Origin: Lysobacterales bacterium | GTDB taxonomy: Bacteria > Pseudomonadota > Gammaproteobacteria > Xanthomonadales > SZUA-36 | Length of the DNA: 37,946 nucleotides | Direction: 5' to 3' | Assembly: GCA_013002505.1 (NCBI GenBank) | Contig: JABDJL010000088.1 | Location: 1 to 37,946, forward strand | Shown here: one piece after another, positions 1-12,163 of the stretch | How the letters are laid out: each line of letters begins with the position of its first letter | Numbering within the stretch: position 1 is the stretch's first letter | Position numbers and translations under genes: made by a program | Notes under the pieces: model-generated | The model's input: the letters and a program-made list of their open reading frames with translations, nothing else | What the model was told of the DNA's origin: nothing | The model's database searches: none

Positions 1-498
1 GGGATTCGGAATGGGGCTCTCGATAAAGATCTGCAGGCGCAGGTCCTGCGGACTGGTCAGGCGGTTCAGCCAGGCCTGGTAGTGGCGATTGCCGCCGGCC
101 ACCGCAGACTGCGGGAAAAACGCGACACCGGTTCCGCAAATATCGATTGAATGGTCCGAGGAAAACAACCCGAGCTGTGCCTCAAGGCGCCGCGGCAAAG
201 CAAGATCATCAGCATCCATGCGCGCCACGAATTCTCCCTCTGCCCTTGCCAGGCCATGATTGAATGCCGCCGCAACGCCGTTACGGGGGCTGGTCAGAAC
301 CCTCAGGCGCGGGTCACAGATATCCAGGTCTTCTACCGCGCCATCGTCGCTGTGGTCGTCCACCAACAGCAGTTCAAGGTTCCGGTGGCTCTGGGCGAGA
401 ATACTGGTGACCGCGTCAGCCAGGTACGCGCCACCATTTCTGACTGGCAGAACCACGGACACCAGCGCGTCGCGAAGACTGTGCCGGTGGCCGCCCAT
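1..498 (-). CDS. Family 2 glycosyltransferase, N-terminal part (runs off window)
   Basis: The reverse strand is open without a stop from an ATG at 498 to the window edge, giving 166 residues. The protein starts MGGHRHSLRDALVSVVLPVR. It carries the GT-A Rossmann start (VSVVLPVRNGGAYL), the nucleotide-binding DDHSDDG at about residues 47-53 and a DADD metal-binding motif near residue 114. These are family hallmarks of GT2 enzymes, which move sugars from nucleotide-sugars to cell-surface glycans. The acceptor and sugar cannot be told from this fragment. The ATG lies 23 bases after the lysS stop on the same strand, so it is probably the distal gene of the lysS transcript. No strong ribosome binding site is visible. 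The C-terminus is outside the window. Confidence 0.85.
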   Translation of the reverse strand, partial: MGGHRHSLRDALVSVVLPVRNGGAYLADAVTSILAQSHRNLELLLVDDHSDDGAVEDLDICDPRLRVLTSPRNGVAAAFNHGLARAEGEFVARMDADDLALPRRLEAQLGLFSSDHSIDICGTGVAFFPQSAVAGGNRHYQAWLNRLTSPQDLRLQIFIESPIPNP

Positions 499-521
499 GG
501 GATTGTCCGGAGTAGGCCCTG

Positions 522-2030
522 TCAGGCCTCTGGGCGCATGTACGGGAACAGTAAAACGTCCCTGATGGACGGCGAGTCGGTCAGCAACATGACGAGACGG
601 TCAATGCCGACGCCTTCACCCGCGGTCGGTGGCATCCCGTATTCGAGCGCGCGTACGTAATCGGCGTCGAAATGCATGGCCTCAAAGTCGCCGGCGTCCT
701 TTTGCTTTGCCTGGTCATGAAACCGCTGGGCCTGGTCCTCGGGATCGTTGAGTTCCGAGAAACCGTTGGCAATTTCACTACCGCCAATGATCAGCTCAAA
801 GCGGTCGGTAATGCGGGAATCACCGTCATTGCGGCGCGACAATGGCGACACTTCTGTCGGGTAGCCGGTCATGAATGTTGGCTGGATCAGCTTGCGTTCG
901 ACCGTCGCTTCGTAAAGTTCTGTCAGCAGTTTGCCCGGCCCCCACGATTTTTCGATGTGGATATCACGTGCCTCGCAAGCCTTGCGCAGAACGCCGGTGT
1001 TCCACAAGTCAGCGTTTGACAGGTCCTCGTTGAAGCGGCGCACGGCTTCTTCAACGGAGTACCTGCGAAAGGGCTTGCCGTAGTCAATTTCCTCACCCTG
1101 GAAACGCACCGTGGTGCCGCCGGTCACGGCTTCGGCCAGGCCACGCAGCATCTCTTCGGTCAGCGCCATCAGGTCCTCGAAATCGGCATAGGCCCAGTAA
1201 AACTCGAGCATTGTGAATTCCGGGTTATGGCGGGTAGAAACCCCCTCGTTGCGGAAATTCCGGTTAATTTCGTAGACCCGTTCGAAACCGCCCACGACGA
1301 GGCGCTTCAGGTATAGCTCCGGGGCCACGCGCAGGTACATGTCCAGGTCCAGCGCGTTGTGATGCGTTACGAACGGGCGCGCCGTTGCGCCACCCGGAAT
1401 GGCGTGCATCATCGGGGTTTCTACTTCGAGGAACTCCCTGCCCGGCGCCTCCATGAACTGGCGAATGTAGGAAATCACCTTTGAACGCGCCTGGAACACC
1501 TCGCGCGAATCGGGGTTCATGATCAGGTCAACGTAACGCTGCCGGTACCGGGTTTCGGTATCGGTCAGGCCATGCCATTTCTCCGGTAAGGGGCGCAGGG
1601 ACTTTGCCAGTAAGCGCAGCTCGTCAACCTTGACCGACAGTTCTCCTTTTTGCGTTCGGAAAATTCGGCCACTGCCGCCAATGAGGTCTCCGACATCCCA
1701 GTGTTTGAACTGTGCGTAAACACCCTCTGGCAGATTATCCCTTTGCACGACCAACTGGATATCACCGCTGCGGTCGAGCAGCCGTACAAAGGCGATCTTG
1801 CCCATCACGCGCTTGGCCATCATGCGGCCTGCCACGCTGAACCGCTCACTGACCTCTTCCAGGTCATCGCCGGAAATCTCGGCAAATCGGCCGGCCAGGT
1901 CGGCCGCCACGGAATTGGGCCGGAAATCGTTCGGATACGCCTCGCCTTCACGCCTCAGCGTTTCGAGTTTTTCGCGTCGTTCGGCTACCAGGCGATTTTC
2001 ATCGCCATCGTGTTGCTGTTCTTTACTCAA
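522..2030 (-). CDS. lysS: Lysyl-tRNA synthetase, class II
   Basis: This enzyme charges tRNA-Lys with lysine in the cytosol. The 502-residue length is normal for the class II enzyme. An N-terminal OB-fold anticodon-binding domain (about 55-150, [20 protein letters not shown]) is followed by the class II catalytic core. Motif 1 is at [20 protein letters not shown], motif 2 at [20 protein letters not shown] and motif 3 at the C-terminus ([14 protein letters not shown]). The start codon is TTG at 2030, preceded by AGGA seven bases upstream. No ATG is available upstream in frame near this site. It begins 16 bases after the prfB stop; prfB-lysS is a classic bacterial gene pair (also found together in E. 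coli) and is probably cotranscribed. Confidence 0.97.
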   Translation of the reverse strand: MSKEQQHDGDENRLVAERREKLETLRREGEAYPNDFRPNSVAADLAGRFAEISGDDLEEVSERFSVAGRMMAKRVMGKIAFVRLLDRSGDIQLVVQRDNLPEGVYAQFKHWDVGDLIGGSGRIFRTQKGELSVKVDELRLLAKSLRPLPEKWHGLTDTETRYRQRYVDLIMNPDSREVFQARSKVISYIRQFMEAPGREFLEVETPMMHAIPGGATARPFVTHHNALDLDMYLRVAPELYLKRLVVGGFERVYEINRNFRNEGVSTRHNPEFTMLEFYWAYADFEDLMALTEEMLRGLAEAVTGGTTVRFQGEEIDYGKPFRRYSVEEAVRRFNEDLSNADLWNTGVLRKACEARDIHIEKSWGPGKLLTELYEATVERKLIQPTFMTGYPTEVSPLSRRNDGDSRITDRFELIIGGSEIANGFSELNDPEDQAQRFHDQAKQKDAGDFEAMHFDADYVRALEYGMPPTAGEGVGIDRLVMLLTDSPSIRDVLLFPYMRPEA

Positions 2031-2046
2031 TGTGGGTTCCTGGTTT

Positions 2047-3142
2047 CTATAGTCCCTGTTTCAGAGAAGCCTCGACGAACTGGTCTATCGCGCCGTCGAG
2101 CACCGCCTGCGTGTTGCCTGTTTCGACACCGGTGCGCAAATCCTTGATACGCGACTGGTCCAGGACGTACGAGCGAATCTGGCTGCCCCAGCCGATGTCT
2201 GACTTGGAATCTTCGAGCTTCTGTTGTTCAGAACTGCGTTTCTGGATTTCCAGTTCATAAAGCTTGGCGCGCAGCTGCTTCATCGCCTGGTCCTTGTTCT
2301 TGTGCTGCGAACGGTCATTCTGACACTGCACGACCACGCCGCTGGGCAGGTGCGTAATTCGGACCGCTGATTCCGTGCGGTTGACATGCTGGCCACCCGC
2401 ACCGGAAGCGCGGTACACGTCGATGCGCAGATCGGCCGGGTTAATATCAATTTCGATGTTGTCATCCACTTCGGGCGAAACGAAAACCGCGGCGAATGAT
2501 GTGTGCCGCCGGTTTCCCGAATCGAAGGGCGACTTGCGAACCAGCCGGTGTACGCCGGTCTCGGTTCGGCACCAGCCAAAGGCGTGGTCGCCGTCGAGGT
2601 AAATCGTGGCGCTCTTGATTCCCGCCACGTCCCCTGCTGATACCTCGACCAGTTCCGCTTTCCAGCCGCGTTGCTCTGCCCAGCGCAGGTACATGCGCAA
2701 CAGCATTTCCGCCCAATCCTGCGCCTCGGTGCCACCGGAACCGGCCTGGATGTCGAGGTAACAGGGGTTGTCATCCATCTCACCGGAGAACATGCGCTGA
2801 AATTCGAGTTCCTCGATATCCGCCTGCAGTTCGCGAAGATCGGACTCTATCGAGCCCGCCGTCTCGGCATCTTCTTCGGCAGCTGCCATTTCGAGCAGGT
2901 CGGCATGGTCATCGAGCGCATTGCCGACCTTGTCGAGGGTCGCTACGATCGTTTCAAGGCGTGAGCGTTCCTTGCCCAGCGACTGCGCCCGGTCGGGGTC
3001 ATTCCAGATATCCGGATCTTCGAGCTCGCGGTTGACCTCTTCAAGGCGCTGTTTCTTGTTTTCGTAGTCAAAGATACCCCCTGAGCGCCGTGCTGCGCTG
3101 ACGGAGGTCTTCGATTTGTTGTACCAGGGGATTGATTTCCAC
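2047..3142 (-). CDS. prfB: Peptide chain release factor 2 (programmed +1 frameshift)
   Basis: RF2 terminates translation at UGA and UAA codons. It is encoded in two frames. Frame 0 starts at a GTG (3142-3140; [13 protein letters not shown]) and hits an in-frame TGA as codon 25. A +1 slip at CTT-TGA-C continues into [20 protein letters not shown]. The joined product is 24 + 340 = 364 residues, against 365 in E. coli as I recall it. The tripeptide anticodon SPF (KSPFDSG) and the catalytic GGQ ([13 protein letters not shown]) are both present. An uninterrupted reading of the second frame further upstream (to 3162) gives an N-terminus unlike RF2 and is rejected. Expression is autoregulated by RF2 abundance in all known cases. 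A GAGGA lies about ten bases before the GTG. Confidence 0.96.
3068..3080 (-). promoter_or_regulatory. prfB: prfB programmed +1 frameshift site
   Basis: On the minus strand the sequence reads AGG GGG TAT CTT TGA C. This is the conserved RF2 recoding site: an internal Shine-Dalgarno-like AGGGGG three bases before the slippery CTT, then the in-frame UGA followed by C. The CTT is 3073-3071 and the TGA 3070-3068. When RF2 is scarce, the ribosome pauses at UGA and slips +1 to make full-length RF2. Confidence 0.95.
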
Positions 3143-3230
3143 GCCGGGTCAGTTCCTCGCATTCCGGGCGGCGCCCGGCAAGCGGTGCATTTTACACCAA
3201 GCCCGCCGCACCTTGTGAACCCCGGCTTTG

Positions 3231-4964
3231 TCAGTCAACAATTCGCTCAACCACCAGTTGGCAGCTTCGCTCGCCACGAAAATGATTGACGTCCAGCCGG
3301 TAGAGCAAATTGATGCCCCGTGTTCCCGGCAGGTCTTCTGGCAGGCGGCCAAATGCGATCGCATCCACGGGTTCCCCGCCATCCCGGGATGCGAGGACCA
3401 TTTTCAGGTGCGCGCCACCGACCACGCGCTGATCGAGCACTTCGAAACTGCCTTCAAACAGCGGTTCCGGGAACCGCTGCCCCCACGGACCCAGGTCGCG
3501 CAATTGTTGCGCGAATTGAAGATTAATGTCGGCCGCGGGTAATTTCCCGTCGGTTCGAACCTGCGCACTGGGCAGCTCGCCCTCCATGAAATGAGCGACA
3601 CCTGCCTCGAAGGCCTGCGAAAATGAATCTAGCGACGCTTCCGGCAGGCTCATACCCGCTGCCATCGCGTGCCCGCCGAAAGGCCCCAGCAATCCCGGGT
3701 GCTCGGCATCTACCCAGGCCAAAACGTCACGAATATGCAGTCCGGGAATGGAACGTACCGATCCTTTCAGCATCACGGCGCCCGGCTCCTCGGGAGCAAA
3801 GGCCGCGACGGGCCGATAAATGCGGTCTTTCAATTTCGAAGCGACCAGGCCGACCACACCCTGGTGCCAACCGGGATCGTGAATGCACAGGCTGAATGCA
3901 GCGTGTTGCCCACTGGTCAGCGTTTCGAGCTTGTCGACCAGCTGCATTGCCTCGGCCTGCATTTTCTCCTGCATGGCCCGGCGTTCGCGATTGAGCCTGT
4001 CCAGTTGCATGGCCAGTTCGAGGGCAGAGTGTGAATCATCACTGAGCAGGCAGCGGATGCCGACGCTCATATCCTCCAGCCGGCCTGCCGCATTCAGGCG
4101 CGGGCCAACGGCAAAGCCCAGGTCAGAGGCCACGACGTTTCGATAGTCACGTTTTCCGGCCCGCAGCAGGGCCATGATGCCGGGACAGGCGCGTCCGGCG
4201 CGTATCCGCGACAGCCCCTGGCTGACGAGTATGCGGTTGTTGACGTCGAGCGGCACCAGGTCGGCAACGGTGCCCAACGCCACCAGGTCCAGCAAGGTGT
4301 CCAGGCGGGGCGCGCTGCGCGAACCGGAAAACCAACCTCGCTGCTGCAGCTCGCGACGCACGCCGCTGAGCAGGTAAAACATCACGCCTACGCCCGCCAG
4401 CGCCTTGCTGGGAAAGTTATCACCCGGCAGGTTGGGATTCACGATGGCGTCCGCATCGGGCAGTTGTTCACCTGGAAGGTGGTGGTCGGTGATCAGCACC
4501 TGGCTGCCCAACTTCTTTGCCGTGGCCGTGCCTTCGAGGCAGGAAATTCCCGAATCGACGGTAACGACGAGGTCCGGTGGCTGTTCACTGAAGGTCTCGA
4601 CCAGCCCCGGGGTCAGTCCATAACCAAATTCGAATCGATTGGGCACCCGAAAATCAACCCGTTGCGCGCCCATGGATTGCAGGCCGCGGATGGCCAGGGC
4701 GGTGCCGGTTGCACCATCTGCATCGAAATCGCCAACGATGCGAATATGGCATTGTTCGCAGATCGCATCGGCCAGCAGTCGGGCCGCCCCGGGCAATCCC
4801 AGCAAGGTGTCGGGCCGGGCCAACTGGCCCAGTTCGAGCCTCAAGGCATCTGCCGAGCCCACGCCGCGCGCCAGCAAAACCCTTCGAATGATCGGGTGAA
4901 TGCCGGGCGGCAGCGCATCCTCGACGGTTGCGCTGCGGCGTTCCACCTTCATTGGGATCTTCAT
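3231..4964 (-). CDS. recJ: Single-stranded-DNA-specific exonuclease RecJ
   Basis: RecJ is a 5'-3' ssDNA exonuclease used in recombination (RecFOR pathway) and mismatch and base-excision repair. The 577 residues are the usual length. The DHH-family phosphoesterase motifs are visible: [15 protein letters not shown] (motif I), [17 protein letters not shown] (DHH motif) and [12 protein letters not shown], followed by the DHHA1 domain with GGHAMAAG. The C-terminal OB region ends at residue 577 (LVVERIVD). The ATG at 4964 is 30 bases after the greA stop. The gene sits between greA and prfB on the same strand. RecJ next to prfB-lysS is also known in E. coli. Confidence 0.96.
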   Translation of the reverse strand: MKIPMKVERRSATVEDALPPGIHPIIRRVLLARGVGSADALRLELGQLARPDTLLGLPGAARLLADAICEQCHIRIVGDFDADGATGTALAIRGLQSMGAQRVDFRVPNRFEFGYGLTPGLVETFSEQPPDLVVTVDSGISCLEGTATAKKLGSQVLITDHHLPGEQLPDADAIVNPNLPGDNFPSKALAGVGVMFYLLSGVRRELQQRGWFSGSRSAPRLDTLLDLVALGTVADLVPLDVNNRILVSQGLSRIRAGRACPGIMALLRAGKRDYRNVVASDLGFAVGPRLNAAGRLEDMSVGIRCLLSDDSHSALELAMQLDRLNRERRAMQEKMQAEAMQLVDKLETLTSGQHAAFSLCIHDPGWHQGVVGLVASKLKDRIYRPVAAFAPEEPGAVMLKGSVRSIPGLHIRDVLAWVDAEHPGLLGPFGGHAMAAGMSLPEASLDSFSQAFEAGVAHFMEGELPSAQVRTDGKLPAADINLQFAQQLRDLGPWGQRFPEPLFEGSFEVLDQRVVGGAHLKMVLASRDGGEPVDAIAFGRLPEDLPGTRGINLLYRLDVNHFRGERSCQLVVERIVD

Positions 4965-4994
4965 CTGCCTGACCAGGACCGGCCACTGCCGGGC

Positions 4995-5467
4995 TTAAAC
5001 ATACTCTACGGCGATAATCTCCAGCACGCGCTCACCACCCGGCGCATTGACGACTACTTCATCCCCCTCTTCCTTGCCGATCAGTGCGCGGGCGATTGGC
5101 GATGACACTGCGATTCGGTTCTTGGCGATATCCGATTCCAGGTCACCTACAATCTGGTACTTGATTTCCTTTCCGCTGTCCTCGTCGGCGACCGTGACAG
5201 TGCTGCCGAACACGATCTTACCGCCGGGATTCAAGCGCGTCACATCAATGATCTGCGCGGAGGAAAGGGTCGATTCGAGATGCTGAATACGGCCCTCGGT
5301 AAACCCCTGCTGTTCACGCGCGGCGTGATACTCGGCATTCTCTTTCAGGTCGCCATGTGCCCGGGCCTCGGCAATGTCGGCGATGATCTGGGGCCGCACG
5401 GTGCGCTTTAAATGGGCCAGTTCTTCGCGCAGGCGATCAGCGCCAGCCTGGGTAAGGGGATGTCGCG

Positions 5468-5471
<4 letters not shown>
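4995..5471 (-). CDS. greA: Transcription elongation factor GreA
   Basis: GreA rescues backtracked RNA polymerase by stimulating transcript cleavage. The 158 residues match the family. The N-terminal coiled coil carries the acidic tip ([17 protein letters not shown], about residues 39-55) that reaches the polymerase active site. The C-terminal FKBP-like domain includes [20 protein letters not shown] and [13 protein letters not shown]. Its ATG overlaps the carB stop as ATGA (5468-5471), implying translational coupling. carAB-greA is the order known from Pseudomonas. Confidence 0.97.
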
Positions 5472-8713
<3,242 letters not shown>

Positions 8714-8730
8714 GCTGGCTATAAAATTTC

Positions 8731-8863
8731 CCACGAATTACACGAATTTCACAAATTCTTTGATCCGCTATTTGCATAATAATCCTTAATCTCACTTCGA
8801 TTTAATACCCTTATCTATATGTTTTTATTAATTATCTATTGGTGTAATTCGTGTAATTTGTGG
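8731..8863. repeat. AT-rich inverted-repeat island between carA and carB
   Basis: A 22-base arm at 8731-8752 (starting CCACGAATTACACGAATT) matches the reverse complement of 8842-8863 (GGTGTAATTCGTGTAATT...) at 20 of 22 bases. Each arm itself contains two close copies of ACGAATT or a one-base variant. The 89 bases between are very AT-rich, in contrast to the GC-rich genes on both sides. The right arm begins five bases after the carA stop and the left arm ends about 18 bases before the carB start, so the pair fills the carA-carB gap. It could be a MITE-like or REP-like element, or a structured spacer affecting the carA:carB ratio. Neither is shown by the sequence. No ORF and no tandem site duplication were recognised. 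Confidence 0.75.
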
Positions 8864-8867
8864 ATAA

Positions 8868-10001
8868 TCAATTTTCCTTGCTCTTTTCGATCATGGTGAT
8901 GAAGCGGTCAAATAGCGATGCGATGTCGTGTGGGCCTGGGCTGGCCTCGGGATGGCCCTGGAAACCGAAGGCCGGTGCATTGTTCAGTTCGATACCCTGC
9001 AGGCTGCCGTCAAACAAGGACCGGTGCGTGGCGCGGACATGGTTCGGAAGACTTTCTTCGTCAACTGCGAAACCGTGATTCTGGCTGGTGATGTGCACGC
9101 GGCCTGACTCCAGATCCTGGACAGGGTGATTGGCGCCATGGTGTCCAAACTTCATCTTGACCGAACGCGCTCCGGCCGCCAGGGCCAGCAATTGGTGTCC
9201 CAGGCAGATACCAAACACCGGCAAGCCGGACTCGACCAGGCTGGCGATTGCCGATATGGCGTAATCGCAGGGCTCCGGATCACCGGGTCCGTTGGACAGG
9301 AAGACACCGTCCGGTGCGAGCGCCAGCACGTCCCGGGCCGGCGTCGCAGCGGGCACCACGGTCACGCGGCAACCCCGATCGGCGAGCATCCGCAAAATCT
9401 GGCGCTTGACGCCGAAGTCATAGGCCACCACGTGCCAGCGCGGCTTGCTCGAACGGTAGCGGCCTTCGTCGAGGTCCCAGCTTCCTTCTGTCCATTGATA
9501 AGTCTTTTCGGTACTGACCACCGAGGCGAGGTCCAGGCCTTTCATGCCGGGAAAGCTGCGCGCTTGCTCGAGCGCCTGGGCTTCATCCACCGTCTCCCCT
9601 GAAACCAGGCATCCCGCGAGCGCCCCTTTGTCTCGTAACAGGCGGGTCAGGTGGCGCGTATCAATATCGGATATCGCCACGACGCCGTGTTCGCACAGGT
9701 AAGCGGACAGGCCCTGTTCACTGCGCCAGTTGCTCGCCGACAACGGTAAATCGCGAATGATCAGCCCGGCGACCATCGGCCCTGAGGATTCCTGGTCAAC
9801 GGCGTTGACGCCGGTGTTGCCCACATGCGGAAATGTCAAAGTGACCAGCTGCCGGGCATAGGAAGGGTCCGTCAGGATTTCCTGGTAACCGGTCATCGCG
9901 GTATTGAATACCACCTCGCCGATCGTGATGCCTTGCGCACCAATGCCCTGGCCTTGAAAAACGGTTCCGTCTTCCAGCGCCAGTAACGCCCTATGACTCA
10001 A
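8868..10001 (-). CDS. carA: Carbamoyl-phosphate synthase small subunit
   Basis: This glutamine amidotransferase subunit supplies ammonia to CarB. The start chosen is TTG at 10001, giving [20 protein letters not shown], because GGAGG sits six bases upstream and the alignment to known CarA starts here. Another TTG at 10022 would add seven residues and would bury that ribosome binding site. The product is 377 residues. The N-terminal CPSase domain has [17 protein letters not shown]. The class I GATase domain carries the nucleophile in [15 protein letters not shown] and the catalytic His-Glu near the C-terminus ([12 protein letters not shown]). It lies downstream of a radical SAM gene rather than directly after dapB. 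Confidence 0.96.
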   Translation of the reverse strand: MSHRALLALEDGTVFQGQGIGAQGITIGEVVFNTAMTGYQEILTDPSYARQLVTLTFPHVGNTGVNAVDQESSGPMVAGLIIRDLPLSASNWRSEQGLSAYLCEHGVVAISDIDTRHLTRLLRDKGALAGCLVSGETVDEAQALEQARSFPGMKGLDLASVVSTEKTYQWTEGSWDLDEGRYRSSKPRWHVVAYDFGVKRQILRMLADRGCRVTVVPAATPARDVLALAPDGVFLSNGPGDPEPCDYAISAIASLVESGLPVFGICLGHQLLALAAGARSVKMKFGHHGANHPVQDLESGRVHITSQNHGFAVDEESLPNHVRATHRSLFDGSLQGIELNNAPAFGFQGHPEASPGPHDIASLFDRFITMIEKSKEN

Positions 10002-10020
10002 TTGCGGCCTCCAGATATGC

Positions 10021-10052
10021 AAAACGGGAAAACCTGGTCTCGGTATTTCCCG
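10021..10052 (-). terminator. Hairpin with short T-run ahead of carA
   Basis: On the minus strand CGGGAAA (10052-10046) can pair with TTTCCCG (10031-10025). An inner ACC/GGT pairing extends the stem, and TTTT follows. It lies between the radical SAM stop (10159) and the carA TTG (10001), about 23 bases before the carA start. It may be a weak intrinsic terminator for the upstream gene or an attenuator-like element in the carAB leader. No leader peptide was identified. Confidence 0.4.
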
Positions 10053-10158
10053 CTTAGATTCGAATTTTTCTGCCTTCGCCCGGACTCGATCGGCCAGAGA
10101 TTTCGTGAAGACTTTTCTAAGCGCTCAGATTGTAAATGATGGCTCTGGACGCGTCTAA

Positions 10159-11394
10159 TCAATGTAGGTGCACAAGGTGTTGTTTGGCGATATTTCGCAA
10201 GTCCGTCATGTTGCCCAGGTCGACGAAGGGCTGGTCGAACAGCGGATCGGTGATCACCGCCGCGAAATCCTCGTATTCCGGGTGCTGCGGCTCCCATACA
10301 CATTGGTCCATGAAGCGGTCCTTGGGCCAGGTTCCCCAGTCAATCAGGCGTGAAAAATAGGCCCGGTCTGCACCCAGTTCGCGTGACAGCTCAACGAATG
10401 CAGGCATCTCGCGATAGTTTTCCTTCTGAACTACAAAATCGAACCTCAGCAAGGGGTACAGGCCCCTGGCACGCAGTTCTCCCATGCGCCGTGCATTGTG
10501 TACCAGGGTCGGCCAGTGCCCTCCCCGGCGTGTGACCGCATAAGTTTCCTCGCTCGCCGCGTCGAATGAGAATATGATCGAAGCAATATTGTCATGGACG
10601 CCCTTCATGCGCTCCCAGTTACGCGGTGTCAGCAGCACGCCGTTGGTCTGCAGCGCGATTTTCATATTGGGGTATTTCGACCCGTCCAGGTTGTAGAGCA
10701 GGTCGCGGTAAACACGGCTTGCGAACGGGTCGCCCGATCCAGTGATGGAAAGCACAAAGTGCCGGTCATTGGATTCGGAAAAATAGGGCTCCAGCAGGCG
10801 CGCCTGCAGCTCAGCGGTCTCCTCGTAAACCGCGCCCTCGGTGTGATTGATGCGCTCGGTGCGGCAACTTGGGCAATACAGGTTACATGAGCGGTCATTA
10901 ACGAGATTGACGAATTGCGGAAGGTGCTTCAGCGTGGTTTGCCGTTCGTCAATGACCTTCGTGAACAATGGGTCTTCACGCGCCTCGTCGAGTGTCGGCA
11001 GGGAATCATTCTGGATCATCGGGCATCGGTCATGCCGGCAATAGCGGAAGCTGCCATCAAAAATGCTTTCGCGGATTTTTTGCATGGCTTGCCCGTTCCA
11101 CATTTGTTCCAGCGGCGCATGCTTGATATTACCCATGGGCGTCGGCAGCCATGACGAACAACAGGTAAATGCCACGCCGGATTCTTCGAGGTCGATTTGT
11201 TTGAACGGGTTGGGACAAAATCGGCCCGGCAACGGCGCCTGGCCGTCAATGACCGTGGATTCGGGTTTTCGTGAAAAGAGCTTGGCGAAGCGAAACCTCA
11301 GCGAGGCCAGCAGGCGCTCGCGACGGATGCGCAAACCCCACAAACCACGCCTGAGCAATGGCAGCACATGCGGCTTTGTCTTTTTGCCAGTCAC
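10159..11394 (-). CDS. Radical SAM protein with N-terminal SPASM-like cysteine region
   Basis: This 411-residue protein has the radical SAM cluster motif CNLYCPSC (C170, C174, C177), which binds the 4Fe-4S cluster that cleaves S-adenosylmethionine. Upstream of the core lies a cysteine-containing segment (C60, C78-C79, C119, C124) with SPASM-like wording: FCPNPFKQID, MGNIKHAPLEQMWNGQAM and IRESIFDGSFRYCRHDRCP. SPASM domains normally follow the core, so the order looks permuted. The substrate is unknown; related enzymes modify peptides, sugars or lipids. The start is GTG at 11394, 16 bases after the dapB stop, with no clear ribosome binding site. It interrupts the dapB-carA neighbourhood, so it is probably cotranscribed with housekeeping genes. 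Confidence 0.8.
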   Translation of the reverse strand: MTGKKTKPHVLPLLRRGLWGLRIRRERLLASLRFRFAKLFSRKPESTVIDGQAPLPGRFCPNPFKQIDLEESGVAFTCCSSWLPTPMGNIKHAPLEQMWNGQAMQKIRESIFDGSFRYCRHDRCPMIQNDSLPTLDEAREDPLFTKVIDERQTTLKHLPQFVNLVNDRSCNLYCPSCRTERINHTEGAVYEETAELQARLLEPYFSESNDRHFVLSITGSGDPFASRVYRDLLYNLDGSKYPNMKIALQTNGVLLTPRNWERMKGVHDNIASIIFSFDAASEETYAVTRRGGHWPTLVHNARRMGELRARGLYPLLRFDFVVQKENYREMPAFVELSRELGADRAYFSRLIDWGTWPKDRFMDQCVWEPQHPEYEDFAAVITDPLFDQPFVDLGNMTDLRNIAKQHLVHLH

Positions 11395-11410
11395 CGGGAA
11401 AGTCTAGCGC

Positions 11411-12163
11411 TTATTGGCTGAGCCAGTCCGCGCCCGTGTAGAGCCCGGCCGGCTGTTGGGTCAGCCACTGGGCCGCTTCAATGCTTCCGCGCGCATAGAT
11501 TGAACGATCAGCGGCGTCATGACTGAGGACCAGCGTATCTTCCGCAGTCTTGAATGTGACCCGGTGCTGGCCAATCACATCCCCCTCCCTGCGGCTGATA
11601 CAACTGATCCGGCCTGCCCGCGGTTCTGACCTGGCCGTTTCGCCGAGGTCGAGCACGTCGTCCAGGGGAACCTGCCACGCACTGGCGATGGCCTGGGCGA
11701 GTAACAGTGCCGTTCCCGAAGGGGCGTCCTTTTTTTCGAAGTGGTGAATGTCGAGCACCTCGACCGAGGCGCTGTCGCCCAGGGCGTGGGCCGTTTCATG
11801 CACGGTGCGCATCAACAGGTTAGGGCCGCGCGCCAGGTTGGGCGCCCACAGTACCGGCACCAGTTCACTCGCGCGCCGCAGTGATTCCCGGTCATCCTCG
11901 ACCAGGGCGGTGGTGCCACTGACCAACGCCACCAGCCGGGCCCGGCACCAGTCCGCCGCCTGGCTGGTGCCGCCGCTGAGGGTGAAATCTATAACCGCGT
12001 CGGGCAGTTCGGACAGGGCATCCAGAGACTCGTGGTAGTCAACACCTGTCAGCCAGTCCGGGCGATTACGCGAAACGAGCGCGAGCAGGCTGTGACCAGC
12101 CTCATCAATGACGTTCGCCACCTGCCTTGCCATCCGGCCACCGCCGTGAACCACCACGCGCAT
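11411..12163 (-). CDS. dapB: 4-hydroxy-tetrahydrodipicolinate reductase
   Basis: DapB reduces hydroxy-tetrahydrodipicolinate with NAD(P)H in the diaminopimelate/lysine pathway. The N-terminal Rossmann motif is [20 protein letters not shown]. The catalytic and substrate-binding signature is LDIHHFEKKDAPSGTALLL near residues 134-152. At 250 residues it is a little shorter than the E. coli enzyme (about 273), and the usual GxxGxMG fingerprint reads GGGRMA, but key catalytic residues are kept. Its ATG overlaps the dnaJ stop by one base (TGATG), so translation is likely coupled. dnaJ-dapB adjacency is known from pseudomonads. Confidence 0.94.
   Translation of the reverse strand: MRVVVHGGGRMARQVANVIDEAGHSLLALVSRNRPDWLTGVDYHESLDALSELPDAVIDFTLSGGTSQAADWCRARLVALVSGTTALVEDDRESLRRASELVPVLWAPNLARGPNLLMRTVHETAHALGDSASVEVLDIHHFEKKDAPSGTALLLAQAIASAWQVPLDDVLDLGETARSEPRAGRISCISRREGDVIGQHRVTFKTAEDTLVLSHDAADRSIYARGSIEAAQWLTQQPAGLYTGADWLSQ

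Noticed and set aside
3143-3162. Uninterrupted prfB reading starting at 3162
   Set aside because: It would give an N-terminus unlike RF2. The GTG at 3142 with the recoding site explains the sequence fully.
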